A program made the translations under genes and the position numbers. This document shows, one piece after another, positions 1 to 9,103 of a stretch of DNA of 64,000 bases. Each line of letters opens with the position of its first letter. Positions within the stretch are counted from its first letter, which is position 1. Location: positions 9,314,001 to 9,378,000 of the forward strand of contig NC_091013.1 of NCBI RefSeq assembly GCF_041296385.1, read 5' to 3'. The notes under the pieces were generated by a model. That model did not search any database. It was given only the letters and a program-made list of their open reading frames with translations, and was not told where the DNA came from. The DNA is from Aphelocoma coerulescens. Taxonomy: Eukaryota; Chordata; Aves; Passeriformes; Corvidae.

Positions 1-3000
1 GAAATGCTGAACATGATGCATAGCAATATCACCTCTGTAACTGGTATCTGTGGATTCCTGTTGATAATGGTGCTAAAATCTGAGTGAGGAATATGTTATT
101 TTCATCCTAATCTCCTTACTTACCTCAGTCAATGTCAGGAGAAGACTTGGTCTGTATTATTTTCTGCTATGGCCTTTGTCATGAAAATGAAGCATCAGGA
201 TGTTCATTTCCATCAGAAGAGAGTGAGAAAAGTAGAAGCAGGAACTGAATACTGCAGATCATTTTCAGAACTGTAGAAGGAACATTGCTGATATTATTGT
301 GAATGGCAATAACAGAAACATAAGTTAAAAAAAATGTTTTTTGCTTTTTTGTTTAGGAGGAGTGTATGTTAAAAAGTTTCATGGCTAAAGTAGTATATTA
401 TTTCCATGCATAGATTTTCCCAAGATCCAAAATGATTTAGGATTACAAATTCCTTGATTTGAAGCAGCACTTCAGTTTCAAAGGCAAAGAAAAACTTTTA
501 AATATTTGACTCACAGCCTTATTGCATACTAGGGAATAATTACTCTTCAATTATGCAATCTTCCACTCTTAACAACGTAGGAGTGGTTCACACCTGACAG
601 TTCAGATCATCAGAATTCCCAGAGTGAATCACACAGTGCAAAGGGCTTGTGGTGCTGCATTAATGGTGCTGCTCTGTGATGTGTGTGCCATGAACATTCT
701 GATATCTTGTTTATATGATGAGGGCACTAATAATGTTTGGGCACAAGAAATGGTAGCACAGCATGAATCTTCCACTTTACAACCACAGGGATGAACACAG
801 TGCACAAACAGCATGGCCCTTTTTGCTACAGGAATACTCTGTGATTTGTTGAAAGTCTGCAAAGTGAGGAACATTTCCCAAAAAAATCCCAAGCACAGCA
901 ACACTGAGTTCTGTTTTTAAAATGGAACATTAAGACCACCAGATTCTCTGGTAAAGTTACCACCTCGCAATTTGTGGGAACTGAAACTGCCTTCCTTTTC
1001 CTCTGTCTCTCTTCATTCCTCTTACTCTGTCTCAGTATCATGATGCTGAACACAGAGTTGTAGTAAAACAGCCATTTGACTGCTTCTGGAAGAATTCACA
1101 TGCATATTTTGCACTGCCCTGCTTGGAACCCCTGTAGCTCCCCCTCCACCTTCCTATTCCCCAAACAGCCATCATGATAAACATGGTGCAGCAGTCCTGG
1201 TCCCATCAATGATCACTAGGAAAATTCTGTTGTACAGAGCTTTCCCCCACTCCCCATCTCTAGGGAACCCTCCAAAGTTCTCTCCAATTCCTTTGGAAGG
1301 GAATATTCTCTTTGAAATTTCGTTTGAAATAAAACATGCATTTCCAATGCCAAGCAGTAAGTTGTGTGGAAATGGTTCAAAACTCAGTCATTCATAATAT
1401 TTCCAATGCACTCACTTAATAATTCAGAATGATTGTAGTAAAATATTATCACTTCATATTAAAAAAATTATCCTGAAATCTGAAAAGGTATCTAATGTCA
1501 GTATAAAAAAATAATTTCTTGGCTACTCTTTTAGCAATATAAGTGATTTAACCAATTTAGTTCTTTCACTTCAAACATCCTGCTTTTTCTTCTTTTAATC
1601 ATGCACAGTTGGAAGGGACTTTTACTGGCTTTGAGTATATTAATGTGAGGTGTTGGGGGAAATCAGGGATTGTTGAGACAATTATTGCTCGTAGGAGAGA
1701 GAGAAATAAAAAACCTGGAGTCAGGACCCTGACACATTAAGCAAACACGCCTCCTCTCATGCTGAGGGAAGAAGATATCTTCCAGAGATTTGTCAAATAA
1801 TTGAGACTTACTCCATAGTTTGGAGCTATAGATCTAAACCAGGGAGCCCTACTGTGCATTCTGTAACCTACATTTTACTGTTCAAAGTGAGCTTTGATTT
1901 CATAATGCTGGCAAGGTCTGCTAGCACAGTAATGCAAGTTTTTGTCTTTTAAGAGACATATGAGTAATATTCCTAGGATTTCTCAGGGAAAACACTTCTC
2001 ACAAAGATGCAGTTTTTCTTTAAAAATTGTACTCATTTTTGCCAAGTATTTCAGTTAAATTGGATGTGATTATAAATAGAGAAGATTTCAAAAACATGTA
2101 AGGATTCAATTCACTTCTCTCCTCTTGCCTGGCACTCCTCCTTCCCATCCCTTCCAAACACTTCTCATTTGTATAAAGAGTCCGTTTATTCTGTTTGGTC
2201 TATTAGCAAGATATGTTCCATAAGCAGAGTAAAAAGTGAACTTTTGCCACCAGTTGGCAGACTTCACTCCCATTCAGATAGGAAACCACTTTGTGTGATT
2301 TATTGCAGCTCACCTCCCCTTAGTCTCTTAATTTCTTGGACAAAACCAAGGGAAAAACAAATTCCTTCCACAGCCCTTTAAAGCTGTTCCCTGTAATATT
2401 TTATTTTTAACACTAACCTTTGTTCATCTTTATACCCATTCCATGACTGTTTCCAGAACAACTCTCCCTACAGCATGGCAGAGCCTTTCTGCTTCCATTT
2501 TCCTTCTCTAACAGTTGAACTTGGGAAAAGCACGCTTTCATTTAACCTTTGCTTTGAAACTCTGTGTATGCAGCCAATTAAAATCAAGTAGTCAATGTAA
2601 ATAATTAACCTAACCCTTGTGTTTGAGGAAAAGGAGGTTGCAGGAGGAAGAACTAGAGAGGCCAGCAGAAAAGGCTTATAGATTATATGTGGTTTAGGCT
2701 TCTGCTAGTGGAGTGAGAATTTGATGTACAGACAAGTGACATCTTTGTAAACCAACACAGCAGACCTGGCTATTAAAATTTCCTATGCCCTTACAACAGG
2801 TGCCAAAGTTGCATTGATAGTTCATTTATCCCTTAATAATTCCTACTTTTGGACAAGACACTATTTTACAACATTTTATTTTGTGCTGATAAGTCGATTT
2901 TTTTTTGTATTCTGCACATATAGTTAGGAAGTCCCATAGGACCAAAGAATGTTCTCTTTATAGTGACTAGCTCCAGAGCTAAGGAAGTCATCACACATCC

Positions 3001-3561
3001 TAAGGAGGGTTTACAAGGATATCATACAGATAGTCAGGATACAGTCAGAAAAGGAGTTTGGTGAACAAAACCACCTGGATATTTAGCTGAAAACCCACAC
3101 AGATCAGAAATGTGAGGAAAAACATTTGTATTATCAGGAGCATTTCAAGAACAAATGGGTGGGGTACTGGTGGGAGTATTGTGTTTAATTAGTGGGGGCA
3201 AGGCATTTGTATTGATTGGGACAGGCAGAGAGTAAGGTCAGATATATTATCATCACAAGCTTGTTTCTCAGAGAGTGGCAAATACAAGGACACATAAACT
3301 CAAGAATACCCCATTCATGTTGAATTTAAAGAATATTCATCCCTAATATTTTCTACTAAAGTAACTGTGTGCACAGTCCACAGCACTTCTGCCTACCTTA
3401 GGCTGCCTCTGAAGGATATGCAATGCCAGGAAGGTTTGAGTCACAGTGTAGATGAATGTCCTGCCTGGCAGTGAAACAAATTCTGGTGTGACACTTAATA
3501 AAAATATGTCAAGAACCAGGCTTTGCAAGTTGCAGGTATCCAGGTAAGAGTTCAGTAGTGA
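1..3561. other. AT-rich unique DNA, no gene seen
   Basis: Open frames here are under 85 codons, mostly on conflicting strands and without recognisable motifs. There are no clear splice-bounded exons, no repeat ends and no RNA-gene boxes. A short stretch around 1611-1625 faintly resembles a CR1 3' end on the minus strand but is too short to call. Confidence 0.6.
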
Positions 3562-3579
3562 CAATAATAATAATAATAG
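3562..3579 (+). repeat. (AAT)n microsatellite, about 6 units
   Basis: Six near-perfect AAT/ATA triplets in a row, just upstream of the provirus. Nothing suggests a function. Confidence 0.85.
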
Positions 3580-3725
3580 ACTTTTTCTTTCTTTTGTTTG
3601 AAGCTGAGAAGCAACTGCTACAGCTCAATGCTAGATTCACCAGCAGGTGGGTGATGGCAAATAAGCTACAGCTGTGTTTGCTGTGGCTTTCATTTTATTT
3701 TGAATTATTTATAAATAGCACGATG

Positions 3726-3731
3726 TGCAAT
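3726..3731 (+). repeat. Left target-site duplication of the provirus (TGCAAT)
   Basis: TGCAAT directly abuts the first base of the left LTR and is repeated exactly at 6013-6018 after the right LTR. A 6-bp duplication is the size made by alpha/betaretrovirus-like (ERVK-type) integrases. Confidence 0.9.
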
Positions 3732-4017
3732 TGTTACAGTGGGGATACTGCAACACGTGTATCAGACAATGAGGCCCGTGGAAAAGAAATCTATATGGAC
3801 TGATTCTTGGTAGATGTTTCAGAGATGTTTATTTCTCCAGCCGCATGGCCGGGATCTGCTGAGGAACTGAGGCAATCACAGGACCCGAGGGTCCTTGCCC
3901 GTGCAGGGGAACACAAAACAACCAGTGGGGAACGAGGCTGACCAGGGGCAGGGAAAGCCCATGTCTTCCCCCCATGGCCCCTCTCCCAGGGACATGGCAG
4001 GGGAAGGGACTCCAACA
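3732..4017 (-). repeat. 3' LTR of the provirus (286 bp)
   Basis: In provirus orientation it begins TGTTGGAGTCCC at 4017 and ends CACTGTAACA at 3732. It aligns over its whole length with the copy at 5721-6012. A minus-strand AATAAA (plus-strand TTTATT, 3828-3833) is placed plausibly for polyadenylation. The purine run expected just upstream (plus-strand 4018-4030) is weak, AAACGGGTGAAA, probably eroded. Confidence 0.92.
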
Positions 4018-4292
4018 TTTCACCCGTTTATTTTTAACAAAAAGAGATTTAAAACTTAACATTGAAAACAACTGGATAAACATGAGATAACAAGGACAGT
4101 TTCAAAACAAAACAAGCCACCCTCCTGAGTCTTTAAATGTCCAAACATTCTCTGGAACATCTTAAGGCTGACAGGAGGGAGACATGACTCTCTGAGCATG
4201 CTTTGTGGGGAAACTGAGGCAAGAGAGGGTTTCTTCCATTTATACCTGTCGGAACGCTAAACAAAAATAATTAAATTCTTCCCTCCCCCTCT
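4018..4292 (-). other. Provirus 3' untranslated interior
   Basis: Between the stop after the low-complexity tail and the 3' LTR. No reading frame of note, no pol or env motif, and no poly-A tract that would mark a nested processed pseudogene. Confidence 0.5.
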
Positions 4293-4757
4293 TCATCCCC
4301 CACTTGGCATTGGAAAGGGATTTTTTGGGAAAAAATTGGTAAAGGCATGGTTTTGTGAGGGAAACCATGGGTGAAAAAATGGATTGGGAATACACTGGGG
4401 GTAATAGGATATAGGGTAAAAGGGAAAGGTGGGATTAGGAGAGGGAGACTGTAGGGACTTTTTATAATGGGGATATTGTCTAACGCGTCTACGATTTTTA
4501 GCATATATACTGCCTTTCACAAAAACACCATCAGGCCCAGTGACCTCTGCTGCTTGCAACCCTTTTCCACCTTGCACAATTTTGAACTCTACTACTTCTC
4601 CATCTCCTAAGCTTGGGGTGTATTATTTGGGGTTATTCTTTTTAATAGCAGTTTTAAGAACGAATATGTCTTCCTGGTTGTCACATCTTGTTATAAAACC
4701 ATAATTTTGTTTAACATTATACCATTTTACTATTCCTAAAACCTTAGCTACGATGAT
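4293..4757 (-). pseudogene. Y-box-type cold-shock domain plus aromatic/Pro/Asn-rich tail, captured inside the provirus
   Basis: Read on the minus strand in one frame from 4757, the sequence gives a recognisable nucleic-acid-binding cold-shock domain of about 86 residues. Seen directly: VLGIVKWYN with the conserved Trp (codon 4724-4722), an RNP1-like NYGFI (4706-4692), an RNP2-like DIFVL (4670-4656), then AIKKNNP, the loop insertion typical of vertebrate Y-box proteins, then GDGEVVEF and VTGPDGV. In YB-1 the RNP2 segment ends in His; here it is Leu, so one of the four base-stacking residues is changed. The Gly of the family's NGYGF is also lost. One in-frame stop (TAA, 4625-4623) interrupts the domain just after AIKKNNPK, and another (4769-4767) lies four codons upstream of 4757. 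After the domain come a basic RNRRR-like patch and about 55 residues rich in Phe, Pro, Asn, Tyr and His, ending at a stop at 4293. That tail is unlike the alternating basic/acidic islands of YBX1. There are no indels through 155 codons. The parent could be YBX1, YBX2 or YBX3; VTGPDG and the RRR patch lean towards YBX3-like. Confidence 0.85.
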
Positions 4758-5237
4758 GTTTTCCTTTTACCGAGTGGCTTCTGTTTCCTGTCTCGCTGTG
4801 TTTTTGCTTTCTCTTTAGTTTTCGCTCACTCCCGTGCTGGAACTGCCAGGGTTGCTGGGGCCGTCGGAGCTGCTCGTGCCTGTGAGCTCTTCCCGGGGTC
4901 ACATTTGGGGCCGCATGGGCTGGGCCAGGCTGCGCCGCTCAGCTCTCTGCGTGTCACTGCCTCTGCTCTCAGCTGTGCTGCCCCTGCCTGGGGCTGCACC
5001 CATGTCTCGGCCAGGCCCCCGAGCGACGACCCCTCCGCGCCCCGCTCCAGCGCACGTTTCAGCTGGGTGTGGCTCCGCTCCCCTGCCGGCCGCCGCTGGC
5101 CACGTGCCGCTCCTCTCACGGGGCTCGCTCCACCACGCGCTGTGAGGGGCCGGGCAGGCTCCCGCCACGCCTCGCTCCGCTGCCGACACTGAAGCTCGTG
5201 TCGTTGCACCCGCGCGCAGGAACTGCCTTGCTGCTGC
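4758..5237 (-). other. GC-rich Ala/Gly/Arg/Pro-type linker between gag and the cold-shock domain
   Basis: The only strongly GC- and CpG-rich stretch of the window (densest 4830-5240). In the frame of the cold-shock domain it reads as an Ala/Gly/Arg/Ser-rich low-complexity sequence broken by stops at 4901-4899 and 4769-4767 and at least one more between them. Two sources are possible and cannot be separated by eye: the Pro/Ala-rich region that follows matrix in avian betaretrovirus-like gag, or the Ala/Gly-rich N-terminus of Y-box proteins. The host/virus junction should therefore lie somewhere in this interval. A longer open frame in another register (5323-4826) has no family motif and is likely a by-product of the GC content. 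Confidence 0.5.
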
Positions 5238-5607
5238 TCAGAGAGCGCTTGGTGCATGTGGCCGAGGCCACACGGCCCCTGAGGCAGGCTTCCCTTCACC
5301 AAGACACAGATGACATTGCTCAACAGTCTCAGTAATTAAATAATATTCACGAAAATATTCTTCCATTGGCATATATTTTGACTCAGAAATTAACTGTGTC
5401 CAAACAGTCTTCCAAAAGTCTTTGGTAAGAATCAAATCCCAAGAAACGTAGAAAATTCTTAAACAACCATGCCAGGAAGTGTTTCAGTTCCTTTTGAGCT
5501 TGAATTAAGCTAAAATTTACAAATCGTTGTTCAAGAATCTTTTCAAGTTTAAGATAAATGTCCATATGTGGCTCTGAGAGCCAAGAGTCTTTCCATGGTT
5601 CCTCCAT
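5238..5607 (-). pseudogene. gag: Broken gag matrix (MA) segment of an avian betaretrovirus-like ERV
   Basis: Two overlapping minus-strand frames together look like a retroviral matrix domain, the part of Gag that targets the membrane. The first, from an ATG at 5607, contains LEKILEQRFVNFSL and QAQKELKHFLAWLFKNF. The second, from about 5435, contains ILTKDFWKTVWTQLISES and a VEQ-type helix end. The pattern (K/R)xxLxxFLxWLxxxF followed by FWxxVxxxL is the one I associate with ERVK/betaretrovirus-like avian matrix proteins. A frameshift near 5440-5450 separates the halves, and the second half meets a stop at 5240-5238. The second half shares its register with the cold-shock domain downstream, which is what a former gag fusion would show; that is inference. 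No capsid major homology region or zinc knuckle follows. Confidence 0.62.
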
Positions 5608-5720
5608 AGTTTAGAGGTGGAACAGCAAAACAAAAACAAGAAGAGAAATCCAGAGTTTACTCACAAATCAGTCGCTGTCCTTAGGGATTGGGGATTGTTC
5701 TGCCTGCATTACCTACCATT
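5608..5720 (-). other. Proviral leader with unassigned primer-binding-site position
   Basis: Two bases after the 5' LTR the minus strand reads TGGTAGGTAATGCAGGCAG, the position where a tRNA primer-binding site (normally starting TGG) should sit. I could not match it to the 3' end of a vertebrate tRNA I know, so the site is either mutated or uses an unusual primer. The rest of the 110-bp leader has no obvious feature. Confidence 0.45.
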
Positions 5721-6012
5721 TGTTATAGTGGGGATACTGCAACAGGTGTATCAGCCAATGAGGCCTGTGGAAAAGAAATCTATATGGACTGATTCTTGAT
5801 AGGTATTTCAGAGAGATGTTTATTTCTCCAGCCACATAGCTGGGGCTCTGCCAAGGAACTGCTCAATCACGAGACCCGAGGGTCCTTGCCTGCGCAGGGG
5901 AACACAAAACAACCAATGGGGAACGAGGCTGACCAGGGGCTAGGGAAAGCCCGTGTCTCCCCCCCAGGGTCCCTCTCCCAGGACCACATGGCAGGGGGAA
6001 GGGATCCCAACA
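5721..6012 (-). repeat. 5' LTR of the provirus (292 bp)
   Basis: Direct repeat of 3732-4017 with about 30 differences, including a 2-bp GA insertion near 5813 and several single-base indels. Ends are TGTTGG (at 6012, minus) and ATAACA (at 5721). It also keeps the TTTATT/AATAAA site (5819-5824). As the 5' LTR it would have carried the promoter. Confidence 0.92.
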
Positions 6013-6018
6013 TGCAAT
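6013..6018 (+). repeat. Right target-site duplication of the provirus (TGCAAT)
   Basis: Exact partner of 3726-3731, directly after the LTR terminal CA. Confidence 0.9.
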
Positions 6019-7937
6019 TTAGGCATTACCACATGATATGCCCTTCAAATGATTAGGTTTCTTTTCTCTTGAACTTACTGAGCAGGTAGGAGCTAGATGG
6101 AAGATAACGTCAGTGAGGTGCAGAGCACAGTTCTTTTCAGACCTATGACTCCCGTTGTCACTTCAGCAGTAATGAAGTTTTGACTGAGCTTTCAGAAAGA
6201 AAATTCAGCTAGTGCTTTATAACAATGTGCTGCAAGGTACCCAACCACACAAGTACTCCTCAAAGGGCACCATCTGTATATATCACAATGCTGACAGAAA
6301 AGTAACCTAAAAATGGAGTGAGATGAAGAAAGACCTATTGTTCTGTTCTTGTCTTTCTGCATAACACACTGGTATTCTGTTGAACCATCCCCAGATAACA
6401 ATAATGTTAATATCATGTCAATCTCCCATTTGATGTCCCTTTTAAAGGTGCATCACCTATTTGCCATTCGTGCTGTTCGTGTTCTTCTCTTACCGTGCCT
6501 GGAATATGCACAGCCCTGATGTGCTCAACCTGGAGCCCTTTTGCTTTGGCTGTCATTTATCTGTCACCTCTCCTTTGCTCTTCCAAGCCAACACTTCATG
6601 TCAGCTAATACCTGAATATCAGTGCTGGTTGGGTTTTTCCCCTGTTCTGGTTCTCATAGTCCGAAGAGTTTTGTAGTAAATATCTTCAAGGATCTGGGTG
6701 CAATATATTCTTCTAAAATTCATGTTTCCAACTACACATGCAAAATGTTTGACAAAGACAGCTGTCCTGTCATACTGCCCAAGCATGTCTTGTTCTTACC
6801 TTGTCCTCCCCTGCCTGTCTGAAAGCATCTGTTGTCCCATCTCTGCTTTGGCAGAATGTTGAAGACTTATTTTAACTGTTTGCCCATCACTGCCAATTGT
6901 CCTACCCATTAGACAGGGAAAAAAAGAACTTTCTATTCCAGTGATAGACGGATGATGCAATATTTTTTAAAAAGTAATACCTGAACTGTGAATGATGGTT
7001 GAGAATCTAAACTTGTAACCTCCTCGTGACCAGTCTTCTCTGCTTTTCCATGCAGGGATAAAGGAGAGCTGTATATACTGAGAAATGCTTTCAGCAAGAA
7101 AACATTGAGCAGATTTCCTGAACTAGACCTGTCTTGCTACTGCACAGACTGACACATCAGCTGTGGAGACAGCCTTCCTCCAACAGAACAGAGCTATGTT
7201 CTGCAGTGAGGTGGTTCAGGAACTGAGATCTCTGACCCACAAATAGGAACATGCAGTTGTTGGGTTGGTTCTGCTTACAGTTGATGCATATCCTGATTCT
7301 ATCTGTGTCAATTCTGCTCCACAAAGCTCTGGGAGCTTGGAACAGGGCAGGGATGGCACAGGACCTTTATATTTGAATGCAAAGATTATGTTTTTGTCTC
7401 TTCTGTTTGCTTACTCAGTAAGGAAAGGAAAGTGCAACTGGTATTTCTCAATAATAACCCCCTATAAAAGCAGCATGTCATATTTTCATATAATTACAGG
7501 CCAGGAGCCACTGCTCACAGTCCTTCTGCTGCAAAAATCTTTGGATCCAGAAGCAACTGGGGTGGTTTCATTTCCAGAGGACTTGTGGAAAGAATCGTAG
7601 GAGAGGGAGAAGAACAAAAGGAAGAAGGATGAAGTGCACCATTAAGTATTAATACACTTTATAGTCCAAAAAAAATTTGACTTATGCACTAACATGGACA
7701 AAAATATTTCAAGTCCAGGAAGCCCAGTTTGTAGCCATTCCAAATAAAACTTCTGATCGTTTGGACACTGAGGAAAGAAGTGCACAATTACACATCAATT
7801 CACTCTACACCAGTCCTCAAAACCACATGCTCATTCCCACTGAGGCAACAGACAGTGAATAGGCTGAGGCTGTTTAGCATTTGATGATTTTTCCACTCTT
7901 TTCTTCTCATTTATCTCCCTCCCACACTGTTCTTTAG
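6019..7937. other. Unique DNA, no gene seen
   Basis: Mixed-composition sequence. The longest open frames (7265-7600 plus, 111 codons; 7677-7862) lack motifs and flanking splice logic. Nothing else recognised. Confidence 0.55.
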
Positions 7938-8500
7938 TGTCCCTGCCCTGGTTTAACCCCAGCTGGCAGCTCACCCCACATGGCTGCTCAGTCACTCTCT
8001 CCATGTTGGAATGCAAGAGAGAATAGGAAGGGTATAAGTGAAAAAAGTCATGGGATGAGATAAAGACAGTTTAACAGGTAAAGAAAAAACCCTGCTCACA
8101 AGAAAAGCAAAACAAGGAATTCATGCACCACTTCCCATGAACAGGCAGGTGTTCAGCCACCTCCAGGACAGCAGGGCTCCATCATACATAGTGGTGATGG
8201 GAAGGAAAGTACCATGATTCCAAAAATACCCCCTTTCCTCCTCCTTGCCCCAGCTCTGTATGCTGAGCATGATGCCATACGCTCTGGGATATCCCTGTGA
8301 TCAGTTGGGGTCTGCTCTCCTGGCTGGGTCATCTCCTAGTTTTTTGTGCATACCTAGCCTAATTCCTTGAGGCTTGGCTCTATGTAAGTGCTGCTCAGCT
8401 CATCCCTGTGTTATCAACACCATTCTCAGCACAAATCCAAGACACAGCCCCATACAATCTACTATGGAAAAAATTAACTCAATCCTACTTAAAATCAGCA
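7938..8500 (-). mobile_element. Solo LTR of an avian endogenous retrovirus, family A, minus strand
   Basis: Recognised from the widespread avian LTR that, read on the minus strand, begins TGCTGRTTTTRR...GAGTTAATTTT, continues through a 'dog-leg' of conserved blocks (CAACTGATCACAGGGATATCCC-like block near 8295-8315; CATCATGCTCAGC near 8261-8273; CACCTGCCTG near 8140-8160; GTTAAACTGTCTTTATCTC near 8055-8080) and ends GGGGTTAAACCAGGGC at about 7950. The same blocks occur in the plus strand at 35501-36051. GTTAAAC near 8070 is in the usual position for the polyadenylation signal. CTGTT occurs at 7927-7931 and 8501-8505, but the left copy sits six bases outside the LTR end, so I do not call a target duplication. 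No second LTR or internal sequence is adjacent. Confidence 0.75.
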
Positions 8501-8985
8501 CTGTTGCCCCCAGATGTGGTCTCTTAGGCAATTTCCTGTTCCTTTTGGCTCAGTGTGTCTCCTTCCAACCTCTTCCCTTCGGATGACAGTGTCTTTCCCA
8601 ACTAAATATACTTGTGTAGGAGCACCATATGCTCCTCACATTTGCTCCCCCAGTTTGGGAGGGATTTGCTTCAGCCTCTGAGCTGCCTACAACCAGCTGC
8701 AACCATCTCAGAGCAGCTGACCTCCTGCTCAGGGCACCACTGATGGTCCCAGCTGCATCAGCTCTGAGACTTCTGCCACTTACACAGGGACTGATCTTTC
8801 ACTGCTGGGCTCTGCATGAGAAACAAAGTTCAGCAAAAGGTAAAAAAGGCTCAAGAAGGAATGGGAGAAGTGCTAAATGGGAGAATTTATAAAAGAAATA
8901 AAGAAAAATCCATGTCTGGAATATGTGGGGAGCTGCTGTGCCCTCATTTGCATGTGACCTTTCCCATTGTGGGCACATCAAGCAG
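8501..8985. other. Unique DNA between LTR and CR1, no gene seen
   Basis: Somewhat pyrimidine-rich sequence with short chance frames. No repeat or gene recognised. Confidence 0.5.
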
Positions 8986-9103
8986 ATGCATGGAGCTCAG
9001 AGCAACCTGGTCCAGTGCAAGGTGTCCCTGTCCATGGCAGGGGGGGTTGGAACTGGATGATCTTTAAGGTTCCTTCCAACCCAGGCCATTCTATGACAAT
9101 GAT
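8986..9103 (+). mobile_element. CR1 LINE, 3'-end fragment
   Basis: Matches the conserved CR1 tail: GAGCAACCTGG, CAAGGTGTCCCTG, GGCAGGGGGGGTTGGAACTG, GATGATCTTTAAGG, TTCCTTCCAACCC, then the terminal CCATTCTATGACAATGAT, a diverged form of the octamer repeats that end CR1. It is 5'-truncated, as nearly all CR1 copies are. Plus orientation. Confidence 0.93.

Larger units (their letters stand above)
3732..6012 (-). mobile_element. Defective ERVK-type provirus carrying a Y-box cold-shock domain
   Basis: This is a 2.28-kb element bounded by two direct LTR copies (3732-4017 and 5721-6012) that start and end in the inverted bases TGTT...AACA. It is flanked by an exact 6-bp duplication. The internal order on the minus strand is 5' LTR, short leader, broken gag matrix-like segment (about 5607-5240), GC-rich linker, Y-box-type cold-shock domain (about 4757-4500), low-complexity tail to 4293, 3' untranslated part, 3' LTR. 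Capsid, nucleocapsid, protease, reverse transcriptase, integrase and envelope are not seen. The LTRs differ at roughly 30 sites (about 10%), so the insertion is old. A gag segment joined to host-type coding sequence between LTRs is the layout of acutely transducing avian retroviruses; that comparison is inference. The alternative is a Y-box retrocopy that landed in a deleted provirus, but I see no poly-A tail or internal duplication to support it. The present copy cannot encode an intact product. Confidence 0.87.

Noticed and set aside
1611..1625. CR1 3' end on the minus strand
   Set aside because: Only GTTGGAAGGGACT matches; flanking sequence does not follow CR1.
4826..5323. 165-codon minus-strand open frame
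   Set aside because: Lies in the GC-rich linker, in a different register from both matrix second half and cold-shock domain, with no family motif. GC-rich DNA lacks stops by composition.
7927..8505. CTGTT as target-site duplication of the LTR 7938-8500
   Set aside because: The left CTGTT is six bases away from the LTR end; a 5-bp match at that distance is not convincing.
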